Source: an uncultured Bartonella sp. (lineage in GTDB: Bacteria; Pseudomonadota; Alphaproteobacteria; Rhizobiales; Rhizobiaceae). Taken from it: a DNA stretch of 64,000 nucleotides. Shown one piece after another: positions 9,254 to 17,990 of this stretch. The DNA lies in assembly GCF_945277285.1 (NCBI RefSeq), contig NZ_CALYPR010000005.1, positions 1-64,000 of the forward strand, in the 5' to 3' direction. The position numbers and the translations under genes were made by a program. Position 1 is the first letter of the stretch; each line of letters begins with the position of its first letter. Under the pieces are notes generated by a model that saw only the letters and a list, made by a program, of their open reading frames with translations, was not told the origin of the DNA and did not search any database.

Positions 9254-9778
9254 ATGTCTATACCAAAAACAAAATCCGAGTTGCTTCAGGCAATTAATTT
9301 GAGTTTTGAAAAGTTACAGAAAGATTTGAAGCGTGTTCCTTCAGATCCCAGTCGCTTGCCAAAAATGACAGGGCACGCGAAGGATACAATGATGACGGTC
9401 GCTAACCTTGTTGCCTATCTTATCGGTTGGAATGAGCTGGTTCTCAAATGGTTGGATCGCGATAAAAAAGGGGAGCCAATCGATTTTCCAGAAACCGGCT
9501 ATAAATGGAATGAACTGGGAAAGCTTGCCCAAAAATTCTATGCTGATTATCGCGACGTTCCTTTTGACATCCTTGTCATAAAGTTGACGAATGCGAAAGA
9601 CCGGATAGTTGACGAAATTAACAAGAAGACTGATGAAGAGCTTTACGGGCGCGAATGGTGCGGCAAATATACAATGGGGCGGATGATAAGCCTTAACACG
9701 TCGTCACCTTACAGCAATGCCCGCAACCGTTTAAGAAAATGGCTAAAGGCGTTTGAGAAAAATAGATTTTTTCGGTAA
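9254..9778 (+). CDS. ClbS/DfsB-family four-helix bundle protein
   Basis: This 174-residue protein opens with MSIPKTKSELLQAI, followed by LVAYLIGWNELVLKW, the GYKWNELGKLAQKFY segment, and a C-terminal YTMGRMISLNTSSPY. This is the layout of the ClbS/DfsB family (DUF1706), related to DinB-like four-helix bundles. ClbS itself protects producers of the genotoxin colibactin by hydrolysing its cyclopropane warhead; no colibactin genes are visible here. The start follows the helicase stop by 50 bp, so the two are probably co-transcribed. A broken copy of its 5' end lies upstream of the helicase. Its role with the helicase is unknown; DNA protection or metabolite resistance are the obvious options. 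Confidence 0.8.
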   Translation: MSIPKTKSELLQAINLSFEKLQKDLKRVPSDPSRLPKMTGHAKDTMMTVANLVAYLIGWNELVLKWLDRDKKGEPIDFPETGYKWNELGKLAQKFYADYRDVPFDILVIKLTNAKDRIVDEINKKTDEELYGREWCGKYTMGRMISLNTSSPYSNARNRLRKWLKAFEKNRFFR

Positions 9779-9941
9779 AACTATAATGGTTTAAGATGCC
9801 CGCCCGCCAATTTTATTCTCTGAATTTTTTTTAAAACTCTATAATTGTATTAATTTTATTTTCTAAAAAATTTTGTATTATCATTACAATAAGTAAATGG
9901 TGTTTTTGTAAACCAAGTGTCGTTATATAAAAATATTAAAA

Positions 9942-9979
9942 AACCACGGTGAAAAGTTTTCACCGTGGTTCATTTTTTT
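9942..9979. terminator. Strong bidirectional intrinsic terminator
   Basis: A perfect 14-bp stem (9942-9955 against 9957-9970, core ACCACGGTGAAAA) has an essentially closed loop and is followed by eight Ts on the plus strand and TTTTTTAAT on the minus strand. It ends the minus-strand cyd operon just past cydX and could also stop readthrough from the helicase/ClbS unit. It marks the right edge of the accessory region. Confidence 0.85.
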
Positions 9980-9994
9980 TAAATTCAAGCAAGT

Positions 9995-10120
9995 TTATTT
10001 TGCTTCTTTTTTGCCTTTGCTCTTTTCGGCATCATCTTCCGTCAGTTCATACCACATCGCATTGATAATTGCGAAGGCAGCGGCAAGCGGAAGGCCTAGT
10101 AACCATGAAAAATACCACAT
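9995..10120 (-). CDS. cydX: Cytochrome bd small subunit CydX
   Basis: A 41-residue protein beginning MWYFSWLLGLPLAAAFAI. It has one N-terminal membrane helix, then MWYEL and an acidic/lysine-rich tail. This is the usual form of CydX, a small subunit that binds beside CydA and stabilises the haem b595/d centre of the quinol oxidase. The ATG has AAAGGAA six bases upstream and follows cydB by 28 bp, with the operon terminator after it. The length and the conserved N-terminal WYFSW agree with the family. Confidence 0.9.
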   Translation of the reverse strand: MWYFSWLLGLPLAAAFAIINAMWYELTEDDAEKSKGKKEAK

Positions 10121-10148
10121 GGAAAATTCCTTTCAAAGATCGTGGCAA

Positions 10149-11300
10149 TCAATAGGATTGCTTGTTTCCTTCAACTGTTTTGACGCTGACCTTGCCCCAC
10201 AGAATTTTGTAGACCCAGCTTGTATAGGCCAAGATTGTCGGTACAAAAATGATAGCAACAATCAGCATGACAAATAGAGTGAAATGACTTGAGGACGAAT
10301 CCCAAACTGTCAGGCTCATAACCGGATCAATAATCGAAGGCAGGATGAACGGGAACATCGCAACACCAACACTTGCAATAATACCGGCGATAGCAGCACC
10401 ATTGGCAATAATTGCAAAGCCGGGTTTTCTTATTGCCAGAAAAGCCATTGCCAGAAGCGGTGCTACAAGACCGATAATTGGAACAATCCAGAGAATGGGT
10501 ACCTGATGATAGTTATCAAACCAGCCCGATGCATTGATTGCAATTTGTTTCATTAACGGGTTTGACGGACCATTGGCAACAAGACCACCAGTAATGTGAT
10601 ATCCCGTTGTTGCAAAGTTCAGCACAAGTCCGCAAATGCCATAGATGATCGTTGTCAAAAGAGCGGTCACCATGCCGGTCTTGCGAACGCGGCCATAAAT
10701 CGGCTCCTCGGTCTTGAGTGCCAGCCAGCTTGCTCCATGGGTGAGCAACATGACAATTGATAACACACCGCATAACAGGGCAAACGGGTTTAACAAACCG
10801 AAAAACGAGCCAAGATAAAACACCTGCATGTCGGATTTTATCTCGAAAGGCACACCTTCAAGAACATTGCCTATGGCAACACCGAAGATCAGGCTAGGCA
10901 AAAAGCCACCGACAAAAAGCAGCCAGTCCCATGTAGAACGCCAGGCTTTGCTTTCCCGTTTACTGCGATATTTGAAGCCGACGGGGCGCAGAATAATGCC
11001 GACCAGCACTAAAAACATCGCAAGGTAAAAGCCGGAAAATGATACCGCGTAAAGTTGTGGCCAAGCAGCAAAAATTGCGCCGCCTGCCAAAATCAGCCAG
11101 ACTTGGTTACCTTCCCAAACAGGGCCGACAGTATTGATGACGATGCGTCGCTCAATATCGTTCTTGCCGACAAACGGCAATAGCATACCGGTTCCCAGAT
11201 CGAATCCATCCATGACTGCAAAGCCGACAAGCACAATGCCAAGCAGCAGCCACCATATGATACGTAAAATGTCATATGAAATTAAATCGTGCAAAATCAT
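10149..11300 (-). CDS. cydB: Cytochrome bd ubiquinol oxidase subunit II
   Basis: A 383-residue multi-pass membrane protein of normal CydB length. It starts DILRIIWWLLLGIVLVGFAV and contains the conserved MDGFDLGTGMLLPF segment and GPVWEGNQVWLI. CydB pairs with CydA in the inner membrane to reduce oxygen to water with quinol at high affinity, supporting microaerobic respiration and protection from oxidants. The start has AAGGATAACGTC upstream. The gene follows cydA by 11 bp and precedes cydX. Confidence 0.95.
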   Translation of the reverse strand: MILHDLISYDILRIIWWLLLGIVLVGFAVMDGFDLGTGMLLPFVGKNDIERRIVINTVGPVWEGNQVWLILAGGAIFAAWPQLYAVSFSGFYLAMFLVLVGIILRPVGFKYRSKRESKAWRSTWDWLLFVGGFLPSLIFGVAIGNVLEGVPFEIKSDMQVFYLGSFFGLLNPFALLCGVLSIVMLLTHGASWLALKTEEPIYGRVRKTGMVTALLTTIIYGICGLVLNFATTGYHITGGLVANGPSNPLMKQIAINASGWFDNYHQVPILWIVPIIGLVAPLLAMAFLAIRKPGFAIIANGAAIAGIIASVGVAMFPFILPSIIDPVMSLTVWDSSSSHFTLFVMLIVAIIFVPTILAYTSWVYKILWGKVSVKTVEGNKQSY

Positions 11301-11311
11301 GACGTTATCCT

Positions 11312-12886
11312 TTATGATAATGCTGTGGCAGAGGAGCTTGTTTGAGCCTCGCTACGGTCACTTAAAGCATCGGGACCTTTTCTGATATATTTCAACATCA
11401 AGCGTATTTCGATAACGAGAAGTGAAGTGTAAATCAGAACAAAGCCGCAAATGGTTAGAAATACAGTTGTTGCACCAAGGTTGGAAACCGCAACAGCGGT
11501 TGGCAAGATGCCTTCGATAATCCATGGCTGCCGGCCGATTTCAGCAACAACCCATCCGCATTCAACAGAAATCCACGGCAATGCAATGGCAATAACGGCA
11601 AGTTTGAGAAGCCAACGCCGGTTTTCCAGACGGTGACGCGCCGATAGATAAAAGAATGTTGCCATAATAACAATAAGTGCAAAGCCACAGGCCACCATGA
11701 TGCGGAAAGCCCAGAAAATTACTGGAACTTCCGGAACAAGATCCCAAGCCGCCTTGCTGATCTGGTCTTCTGTTGCTGCACGCGGGTCATCGACATAGCG
11801 TTTCAACAGAAGGGCATAGCCGAGTGACTGGCCATTATTTTCAAACTGGTCAACAATTTCTTGCGAAACCGGTTCACCTTTCGCCTTCTGGATTTTATCC
11901 AGAGCATCAAAGGCAAGTAGCCCTTTCCGGATCTCGTTTTCAGACTGGGCAACAAGATCTTTAATGCCGGGGATTTCTTCCGTCAGCGAACGTGTGCCAA
12001 TAATGCCCATCACCCAAGGAATATGGATGGCGAAATGGGTCTCACGGTTTTTAATATCAGGCAGCCCCAACAGAGTGAAAGATGCCGGTGCTTTTTCTGT
12101 GTCCCACATCGCTTCAATGGCGGCGAGTTTCATTTTCTGGTGTTCACCGGAAAGATAACCGCTTTCATCCCCCAGAACGACAACCGAAATCGAAGCGGCA
12201 AGGCCGAATGATGCGGCAACAGCCATCGAGCGTTTGGCTATTTCTTTGTAACGTCCTTTCAGAAGATACCATGCCGAAACACCAAGCACGAATGCCGCTG
12301 CTGTTGTATAGCCAGCCGAAACGGTATGGACAAATTTTGCCTGTGCAACCGGATTGAGAACTACGGAGGCAAAGTCATTCATTTCCATACGCATGGTTTG
12401 CGGATTAAATGTCGAACCGACAGGATTTTGCATCCAGCCGTTTGCCACCAGAATCCACAAGGCCGACAAATTGGAACCAAAAGCCACGCACCATGTCGCA
12501 ATCAGGTGTTTGACTTTCGACATGCGGTCCCAGCCAAAAAAGAAAAGACCAACGAAAGTAGCTTCCAGAAAGAAGGCCACCAAAGCTTCAATAGCCAATG
12601 GTGCGCCGAAAATATCGCCGACATAATGGCTATAATAGCTCCAGTTCATACCGAACTGGAATTCCATGACCACGCCAGTTGCAACACCGAGCGCAAAATT
12701 TATACCAAAAAGTAGACCCCAAAACTTTGTCATATCACGCCAGATCGTCCGACCTGTCATGACATAAACACTTTCCATGATAGCAAGCAGGATTGACAAT
12801 CCTAAAGTTAATGGGACAAACAAAAAATGGTAAAGCGCTGTCGCGGCAAATTGGAACCGTGACAGGCTGACAATGTCAATATCCAT
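11312..12886 (-). CDS. cydA: Cytochrome bd ubiquinol oxidase subunit I
   Basis: A 524-residue integral membrane subunit carrying all the haems of the bd oxidase. The axial histidine in LYHFLFVPLTLG lies near residue 20, and the GRQPW signature occurs in VVAEIGRQPWIIEG near the C-terminus. The quinol-binding periplasmic loop, KAKGEPVSQEIVDQF onwards, lies around 320-370. Length and motifs match CydA of the short Q-loop type. GAGGAATTGAATT precedes the ATG. It is the third gene of cydDCABX, co-transcribed with the transporter needed for its assembly. Confidence 0.95.
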   Translation of the reverse strand: MDIDIVSLSRFQFAATALYHFLFVPLTLGLSILLAIMESVYVMTGRTIWRDMTKFWGLLFGINFALGVATGVVMEFQFGMNWSYYSHYVGDIFGAPLAIEALVAFFLEATFVGLFFFGWDRMSKVKHLIATWCVAFGSNLSALWILVANGWMQNPVGSTFNPQTMRMEMNDFASVVLNPVAQAKFVHTVSAGYTTAAAFVLGVSAWYLLKGRYKEIAKRSMAVAASFGLAASISVVVLGDESGYLSGEHQKMKLAAIEAMWDTEKAPASFTLLGLPDIKNRETHFAIHIPWVMGIIGTRSLTEEIPGIKDLVAQSENEIRKGLLAFDALDKIQKAKGEPVSQEIVDQFENNGQSLGYALLLKRYVDDPRAATEDQISKAAWDLVPEVPVIFWAFRIMVACGFALIVIMATFFYLSARHRLENRRWLLKLAVIAIALPWISVECGWVVAEIGRQPWIIEGILPTAVAVSNLGATTVFLTICGFVLIYTSLLVIEIRLMLKYIRKGPDALSDRSEAQTSSSATALS

Positions 12887-12897
12887 AATTCAATTCC

Positions 12898-14607
12898 TCA
12901 AATTGTATGTTTGTCATAATTGTCCTCGCGTAAACTTTCTAAAACGCGCTGATAGCTCTCGCTCGATCGCTCGTAGTCACCGGTAATGCGGGTATGGTCG
13001 AGTGTGATAATACGGTCGCAGCAGCTTGCTTCCCGCCTTAAATGCGTCACCAGAAGCCAGCTTTTGTCGCGTCCATATTGTTTCATCCGCACAAGAATAT
13101 CGCGGGCGCTTCGACCGTCGATATTTTCTGTCGGTTCATCAAGCAGCCACAGATCGCAGTTTTGCAAAAATAGCCGCGCCAGTGCGAAACGGCGTGCCTG
13201 ACCGGTTGAAAGACCAGTCTGGTTTTCGCCAATGCTGCTATAAAGGCCGTCGGGTAAATCTTCAAGATAATCACCAAGTCCGGCACGTTCCATGGCTTCT
13301 GCCATTTCGTTGTCCGTGGCGGTCACATTGGCAAGTTTCAAATTCTCGTGCAGTGTATCATGAAATATATAAGTATTCTGCTCCAGTAATGCTGCTTTGA
13401 TTGCAGCAATTTTACCCTCGACAATGAGGTCTTTCAGCATGAATAATGAAATGAGCGAGCTTTTGCCGGCACCATTTGGCCCGACAAATGCGATCTTTTC
13501 ATTGGGTTTGACAGTAAAATGGATGTCGTTGAGAACGGCCGGTAATGCTTTGTCATAGCGTGCCGACTTTATATCGGCAATGGCGGCATAACCGCAAGGC
13601 GGCAAGCATTCACCTTTGCTTTTTATGGCGGGCATGGATGACCGGGCAAAAGGAGAGAGCCGGCGTAACGCCAACATATAGCGGCCGATTTCCCCCATTC
13701 CTTGGTAAAACGGTTTTAACAGGTTATAAAGCGTGAGCGCGCTCAACATAGAAAAAACCGCAAGAGGCAGGCTCAAGACAGCATTTTTGTAAAGCCATAG
13801 CGCTGCTCCAATAAGGCCTACAAGAACGACTTTATCAATAAAGCTGCTAATTGTTTCAACCATCAATTGCCGCCGTTTGAGCGCCAGATCGTCTTTGGCC
13901 AGACTGTCTTCCGCAGCAATCACATGGTTGATAAAGGTTTTTTGACATCCATTCATGACAAGGTCGGTCTGGCCGGAAAGAAGGGCAATAATGCGCGTGC
14001 GCAAACTCTCGCGCTTGATTGCAATGATAGCCGAACGTTTTGACGCAAGCTTGACTATGAGTGTGGAAAAAAACACTGCAATTGCAAAGACTACAAGACC
14101 AAAAACAAGCCCCATGGCAATGTGCACAAATGCGAACATCAATGAGATGATCAATATTGCCACAATAGCAACAACAAGGGGCACAACGAGCTTTAAATAG
14201 ATGAGCTCGTAGCTGTCGATATCACCGGTCAGGCGATGTAAAAGACGAGCCGGGCGCATGGCAAGGCAGCGCAATGACTTTGCCCGGGCAATTGTTTTAA
14301 AAAGTTTAAGCCGCAATCCTCGGCTTTGCATGAAGGTTGCATCATGGTTGACGAGCCGTTCCCCATAACGGGCGCCAGTGCGCAACAGAGCAAAAAACCG
14401 TATCGCCGCCGCAGGCATAAAGACATCGAAAACTCTCGTTGCTGCAATACTTAAACCGGCAATGCCGGTTGCGGTGATGAACCAGCCCGACAATCCGAGA
14501 AGGCCGATTGTTGCCAAAGCTGTTAAAATGGCAAATAGCAGCCCATACCACATTTTCTTGCGGATAATAGTGTCTTGCGGACGGATAAGGGCAATGATTG
14601 TTTTCAT
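12898..14607 (-). CDS. cydC: Heterodimeric ABC transporter subunit CydC (thiol export, bd oxidase assembly)
   Basis: A 569-residue half-transporter with an N-terminal six-helix membrane domain and a C-terminal ATPase. It has Walker A GPNGAGKSS, signature LSTGQARRFALARL and Walker B LWLLDEPTE. CydDC exports cysteine and glutathione to the periplasm and is required to mature cytochrome bd. The signature has T instead of the first G of LSGGQ, so the two composite ATP sites may be unequal. The start overlaps the cydD stop by four bases (ATGA), which suggests translational coupling, and cydA follows after 11 bp. Confidence 0.92.
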   Translation of the reverse strand: MKTIIALIRPQDTIIRKKMWYGLLFAILTALATIGLLGLSGWFITATGIAGLSIAATRVFDVFMPAAAIRFFALLRTGARYGERLVNHDATFMQSRGLRLKLFKTIARAKSLRCLAMRPARLLHRLTGDIDSYELIYLKLVVPLVVAIVAILIISLMFAFVHIAMGLVFGLVVFAIAVFFSTLIVKLASKRSAIIAIKRESLRTRIIALLSGQTDLVMNGCQKTFINHVIAAEDSLAKDDLALKRRQLMVETISSFIDKVVLVGLIGAALWLYKNAVLSLPLAVFSMLSALTLYNLLKPFYQGMGEIGRYMLALRRLSPFARSSMPAIKSKGECLPPCGYAAIADIKSARYDKALPAVLNDIHFTVKPNEKIAFVGPNGAGKSSLISLFMLKDLIVEGKIAAIKAALLEQNTYIFHDTLHENLKLANVTATDNEMAEAMERAGLGDYLEDLPDGLYSSIGENQTGLSTGQARRFALARLFLQNCDLWLLDEPTENIDGRSARDILVRMKQYGRDKSWLLVTHLRREASCCDRIITLDHTRITGDYERSSESYQRVLESLREDNYDKHTI

Positions 14608-16241
14608 TCCATGCCCTCCGTCTTGTTGTCTTTGCCATCAAGTTCAACAACCCTGTCCATCTGGCTAACAAGATAGGAGTCATGCGTTGCCACAATCAGG
14701 GTGAGTTTGTCGGAAATTTTCAATAGTGCATCGACAACGATAGCGGCGCTTTCTCGGTCAAGATGGGCTGTCGGTTCGTCAATCAGCAGAATGTTACGGT
14801 GTTTTTCGCAAGCGAGCCTGACTAAAGCCAAGCGCGCGGCTTCGCCGCCTGAAATGCCGGTACCGCCTTCACCCAGGCGCTGGTATTTGCGTTCGCCGGT
14901 AAAGTCGTCGAGATTGGCAAGGCGCAGATACCGGTCAATATCCTTGATCTTTTTATTGAAGGTAAGATTGCTCAAAATAGATTGTTCAAACCAATAGGGC
15001 TTTGCTCCCATCCAGCCGATTTTTGAACGGATCTCGTCAATATGGGTGTTGTCCAACGGCAAACCGTCAATGATGATTTTTCCGCTTTCCGGTTTGATTA
15101 AACCGGCAATGAGCGACAAAAGAACAGATTTTCCAATCCCGCTTTTACCGGTGAGTGCAATTTTCTCACCTGTTTTAATCTTCAGGGAAAACTTGTCGAA
15201 AACCGGATTTTGCGGAATAAAACCGAACGAAAGATTGTCAATTTCCAGAGCGTAAGAAAAGTCCTTCGGGGTGGTCTTGCGCTCTGTTCCAGTGCCATTC
15301 TGGTAAATGAGTTTCGGTCCCTTGGAAACGAGTTTGGCAAAATTTTCGGTTGCCGCTTTGCCGGCAACGCGGTCGTGCCAGATACCGGCAAGTTCACGCA
15401 AAGGTTCAAAAAAGCTCGGCGCCAGAAGAAGGATGAATAACCCTTCTGCCAGACTTAACTGATTGCCCCAGAAACCGATGGTTATAACCCCTAAAAGATG
15501 AAACCCGATATAGACAGCCATCAGCGCAACACCAAGGGCAGAAAAGAGTTCGAGTACCGCCGACGACAAAAAAGCAATGTGCAATACTTTCATGGTGCGA
15601 TTAATTAAATCGTCAGATTGGCGGGCAAGCCGCTTGGCACTCCAATAGGTGGCATTGAGAATGCGCAGGGTTTTTATTCCGCGCAACCGGTCAAGCAGAT
15701 AGCCGTTCATTTCCCCCATTTCTTGCCATTGGTCTTTTGCCGCTTTTTTTGCCTTGGCACCGATAATGGCCCAAAATAACGGGATGACCGGTGCAGCGAT
15801 ACAAAGCAGCAAAGAAGCAAGCCATGAAAACGGAAAAACCAGACATAGAATAATCAATGGAACAATGCTTGCCCGCAATAGTAACGGGCGATATTGAGCA
15901 TTCCATGAAACCAGTGTTTCACCTTGATCGACCAGAATATTGGCAGCTTCGCCACTCGAAATTCTTTTTTCACTCAAAGGTGAAAGAACATCAAGATGAT
16001 GTAACCCATGTTTACGCCAGCTGTTCAGGCTCTGGCGTGATCTGGTAAAAAGACCAAGCTCGCTCTTATAATCGAGAAATTCTTTCAATGCAGCGAGGGC
16101 GAGAATAGCAAGACCTGCTTCAACGATTGTTCCCAACGGGCCATCGGCTTTGGCGACAATGAAGCTGAGCAAAGCAGCTTCGCCAATCCAGAACAGAGGA
16201 AGAAGGCTGAATATGATTTGTGACAGGGTAAACCCGTTCAT
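14604..16241 (-). CDS. cydD: Heterodimeric ABC transporter subunit CydD
   Basis: A half-transporter of about 545 residues, with membrane helices in the first 300 residues and then Walker A GKSGIGKSV, signature ISGGEAARLALVRL and Walker B ILLIDEPTA. It is the first gene of the operon and pairs with CydC. I chose the ATG at 16241 (MNGFTLSQIIFSLLP) because GAGGGG lies six bases upstream. An in-frame GTG at 16286 would add 15 charged residues but has no ribosome binding site. A LysR gene lies divergently 262 bp upstream and may control the operon. Confidence 0.9.
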   Translation of the reverse strand: MNGFTLSQIIFSLLPLFWIGEAALLSFIVAKADGPLGTIVEAGLAILALAALKEFLDYKSELGLFTRSRQSLNSWRKHGLHHLDVLSPLSEKRISSGEAANILVDQGETLVSWNAQYRPLLLRASIVPLIILCLVFPFSWLASLLLCIAAPVIPLFWAIIGAKAKKAAKDQWQEMGEMNGYLLDRLRGIKTLRILNATYWSAKRLARQSDDLINRTMKVLHIAFLSSAVLELFSALGVALMAVYIGFHLLGVITIGFWGNQLSLAEGLFILLLAPSFFEPLRELAGIWHDRVAGKAATENFAKLVSKGPKLIYQNGTGTERKTTPKDFSYALEIDNLSFGFIPQNPVFDKFSLKIKTGEKIALTGKSGIGKSVLLSLIAGLIKPESGKIIIDGLPLDNTHIDEIRSKIGWMGAKPYWFEQSILSNLTFNKKIKDIDRYLRLANLDDFTGERKYQRLGEGGTGISGGEAARLALVRLACEKHRNILLIDEPTAHLDRESAAIVVDALLKISDKLTLIVATHDSYLVSQMDRVVELDGKDNKTEGME

Positions 16242-16396
16242 GAGCTTCCCCTCTTCATTTTTCATATCGACTTGACCCGCTTTCACAGTCAGAACACATA
16301 AGGTCGTTGTAGCTCAAATGCCTACAAACACTTATGCCCTCGCTTCATAAATTTTTGGATGAGCCGCTCTTATTTTACAGCTTTAATATAGGTTTA

Positions 16397-16417
16397 CCCA
16401 TAAGTTTTTTATATGGG
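16397..16417. promoter_or_regulatory. Interrupted palindrome between cydD and the LysR gene
   Basis: CCCATA (16397-16402) and TATGGG (16412-16417) form a perfect interrupted dyad with a 9-bp A/T spacer. It lies in the AT-rich divergent intergenic region, about 155 bp before cydD and 87 bp before the LysR start. Position and symmetry fit a LysR-type or other dimeric operator, but I see no second site and no match to an FNR box. Confidence 0.3.
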
Positions 16418-16503
16418 ATTAGCCATTTAATTAAAAATTTTATTTGCAAATATAATTTATTATAATTAACTATAAATAATAGGGGAGAAGAGAGGGTGTT
16501 TTT

Positions 16504-17373
16504 ATGAATTTCGCACAATTGAACTATGTTCTTGCTGTTGCCCAATCAGGTAATTTTACGGTTGCGGCAAGACATTGTCATGTGACCCAACCGACATTGT
16601 CAAACAGCATTGCCCAGCTTGAAGATGAATTCCAGACGCGCATTTTCTCGCGCACAACACGCCGTGTCGGTCTCACACCTTTCGGCCAGCATATTTTACC
16701 CTTTATCGAAAGACTGATCGAGGCCAATTGCAACCTTGTCAATGAAAGCAAAAAGTTCAACACTCATCAGGCAAGTGTGATCAGAATTGGCAAGTCACCT
16801 TTGATGAGTTGCCAGTATCTTTCAGCGGTGATGAATGATTTTTCCTCCCATTATCCGGATACCGAAATAGTTTTGAGCGAAAGAAATAGCTGTGATCTCA
16901 CGCAGTTATTGGAACAGGGGGAGGTTGATTATATATTTGATGTCGCTAGTGAAAAGAAACCGACGCGGGCAGCCGAATTCCTCTATGAAGAGCCGCTCTA
17001 TTTTCTTCCAAGCACCGCCAAGCCAATTCGTAACGTCAATGTTGTGCATTTTTCCGATATTGCCGATGAAGTTTTTGTTATGGTTGACGACGAGTGTGGA
17101 TTGACCAAATTCGTGCGCCAGATGTTTGATGATCATAATCATATTTTAAAGGAATATACCGGTAAAACCGTTTCCTATCGGGAACTTGAGAATTGGGCTC
17201 ATTGCGGTTTTGGAGCGGCTCTTTTGCCGCGATCAGCATTAATCTCAAAAAAGGGCCAACGTTATGTCCTTTGCGATAGCGACGAACGTCCGATACAACT
17301 GCGTTATGAAGCAGTGTGGAAGAAAAACATTTCACCAACTTCCGCAAAATTGAAAAATTTCCTAAAACAATAG
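16504..17373 (+). CDS. LysR-family transcriptional regulator
   Basis: A 289-residue LysR regulator. The winged helix-turn-helix is at residues 1-60, with SGNFTVAARHCHVTQPTLS and the wing RTTRRVGLTPFGQ, and it is followed by a periplasmic-binding-protein-like effector domain. The N-terminus resembles the OxyR/CynR branch. I see a lone cysteine (ECG near 198 and HCG near 236) but not the spacing I would need to call OxyR. GAGAGG precedes the ATG. It is divergent from cydDCABX, which makes that operon its likely target. The decayed MFS gene downstream may once have been linked to it. Confidence 0.85.
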   Translation: MNFAQLNYVLAVAQSGNFTVAARHCHVTQPTLSNSIAQLEDEFQTRIFSRTTRRVGLTPFGQHILPFIERLIEANCNLVNESKKFNTHQASVIRIGKSPLMSCQYLSAVMNDFSSHYPDTEIVLSERNSCDLTQLLEQGEVDYIFDVASEKKPTRAAEFLYEEPLYFLPSTAKPIRNVNVVHFSDIADEVFVMVDDECGLTKFVRQMFDDHNHILKEYTGKTVSYRELENWAHCGFGAALLPRSALISKKGQRYVLCDSDERPIQLRYEAVWKKNISPTSAKLKNFLKQ

Positions 17374-17772
17374 TAAAAACCGGAAATTCATCCAGAAATG
17401 TCGAGCATTTTGGGCAACAATTAGAGAAATATTTTTCCTCTGCGGGTATAAGGCCTAAAAAGCGATCCGTGTGGCTGCCAAAAAGACGACCAGCCAACCT
17501 CGGATAAGCCAATAAATTCGGGTGTCTTAATAAAATTGGGCAAGACGGTTCAGAGACCGGAACATTATAGATTGCCGTATAAATAAACGGTTGCCGGAAA
17601 ACCGGCTCGCCAAAAAACAGCAATTGTTATTGAAACAGACTAAAAGAAGCTGAAGGCACATTTTGAATAATCGTATATAAAACGGGGCAGGCAATTTCCG
17701 GCAGAAAAGTGTTTTTTTAAAATTGCGCTGACGAATTTGCCGTGCTCTCGTGAAGCATGTGAGCTGCTTTAA

Positions 17773-17990
17773 TTAACAACAGACCTTGCTCTTGTGTTGC
17801 CGGTGATGTTTGGCAACAAAGCTTGAACAAATAGCAAGGAAAAGTGCAGCAAAGGACAGACAGAATCCGGCCCAATTGGGTGACGCATAGCCAAAACCGG
17901 TAGCAATAACAAATCCGCCAAGTCATGCACCTGATGCATTGCCGAGATTGAAAAAATCGATATGACGGTCGGGGCCGGATTGGCGCCAAC
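17773..17990 (-). pseudogene. C-terminal remnant of an MFS efflux transporter
   Basis: Minus-strand translation gives DFFNLGNASGA, a stop, then LGGFVIATGFGYASPNW and AGFCLSFAALFLAICSSFV. This matches the tail of AraJ-like DHA1 major facilitator transporters, where NLGNALGAWLGG is typical. The TGA at the W position is one base from TGG. Nothing recognisable as the N-terminal three quarters is present. The frame ends at the TAA at 17773-17775. Confidence 0.65.

Larger units (their letters stand above)
5495..9407 (+). repeat. Pair of direct repeats (5495-5648 and 9254-9407) flanking the SF1 helicase gene
   Basis: About 150 bp at the 5' end of the ClbS-like gene occur twice in direct orientation, on either side of the helicase gene. 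The first roughly 115 bp of the two copies differ at only a few positions. The arrangement would arise if helicase plus ClbS entered next to an existing ClbS-like gene, or from a tandem duplication of this unit followed by deletion. Confidence 0.75.

Noticed and set aside
14604..16286. Start of cydD at the GTG at 16286
   Set aside because: No ribosome binding site there, whereas GAGGGG lies six bases before the ATG at 16241 and the added residues are not membrane-like.
16504..17373. Naming the cyd-linked LysR gene oxyR
   Set aside because: The N-terminus is OxyR-like but I cannot confirm the redox cysteine pair at the expected spacing.
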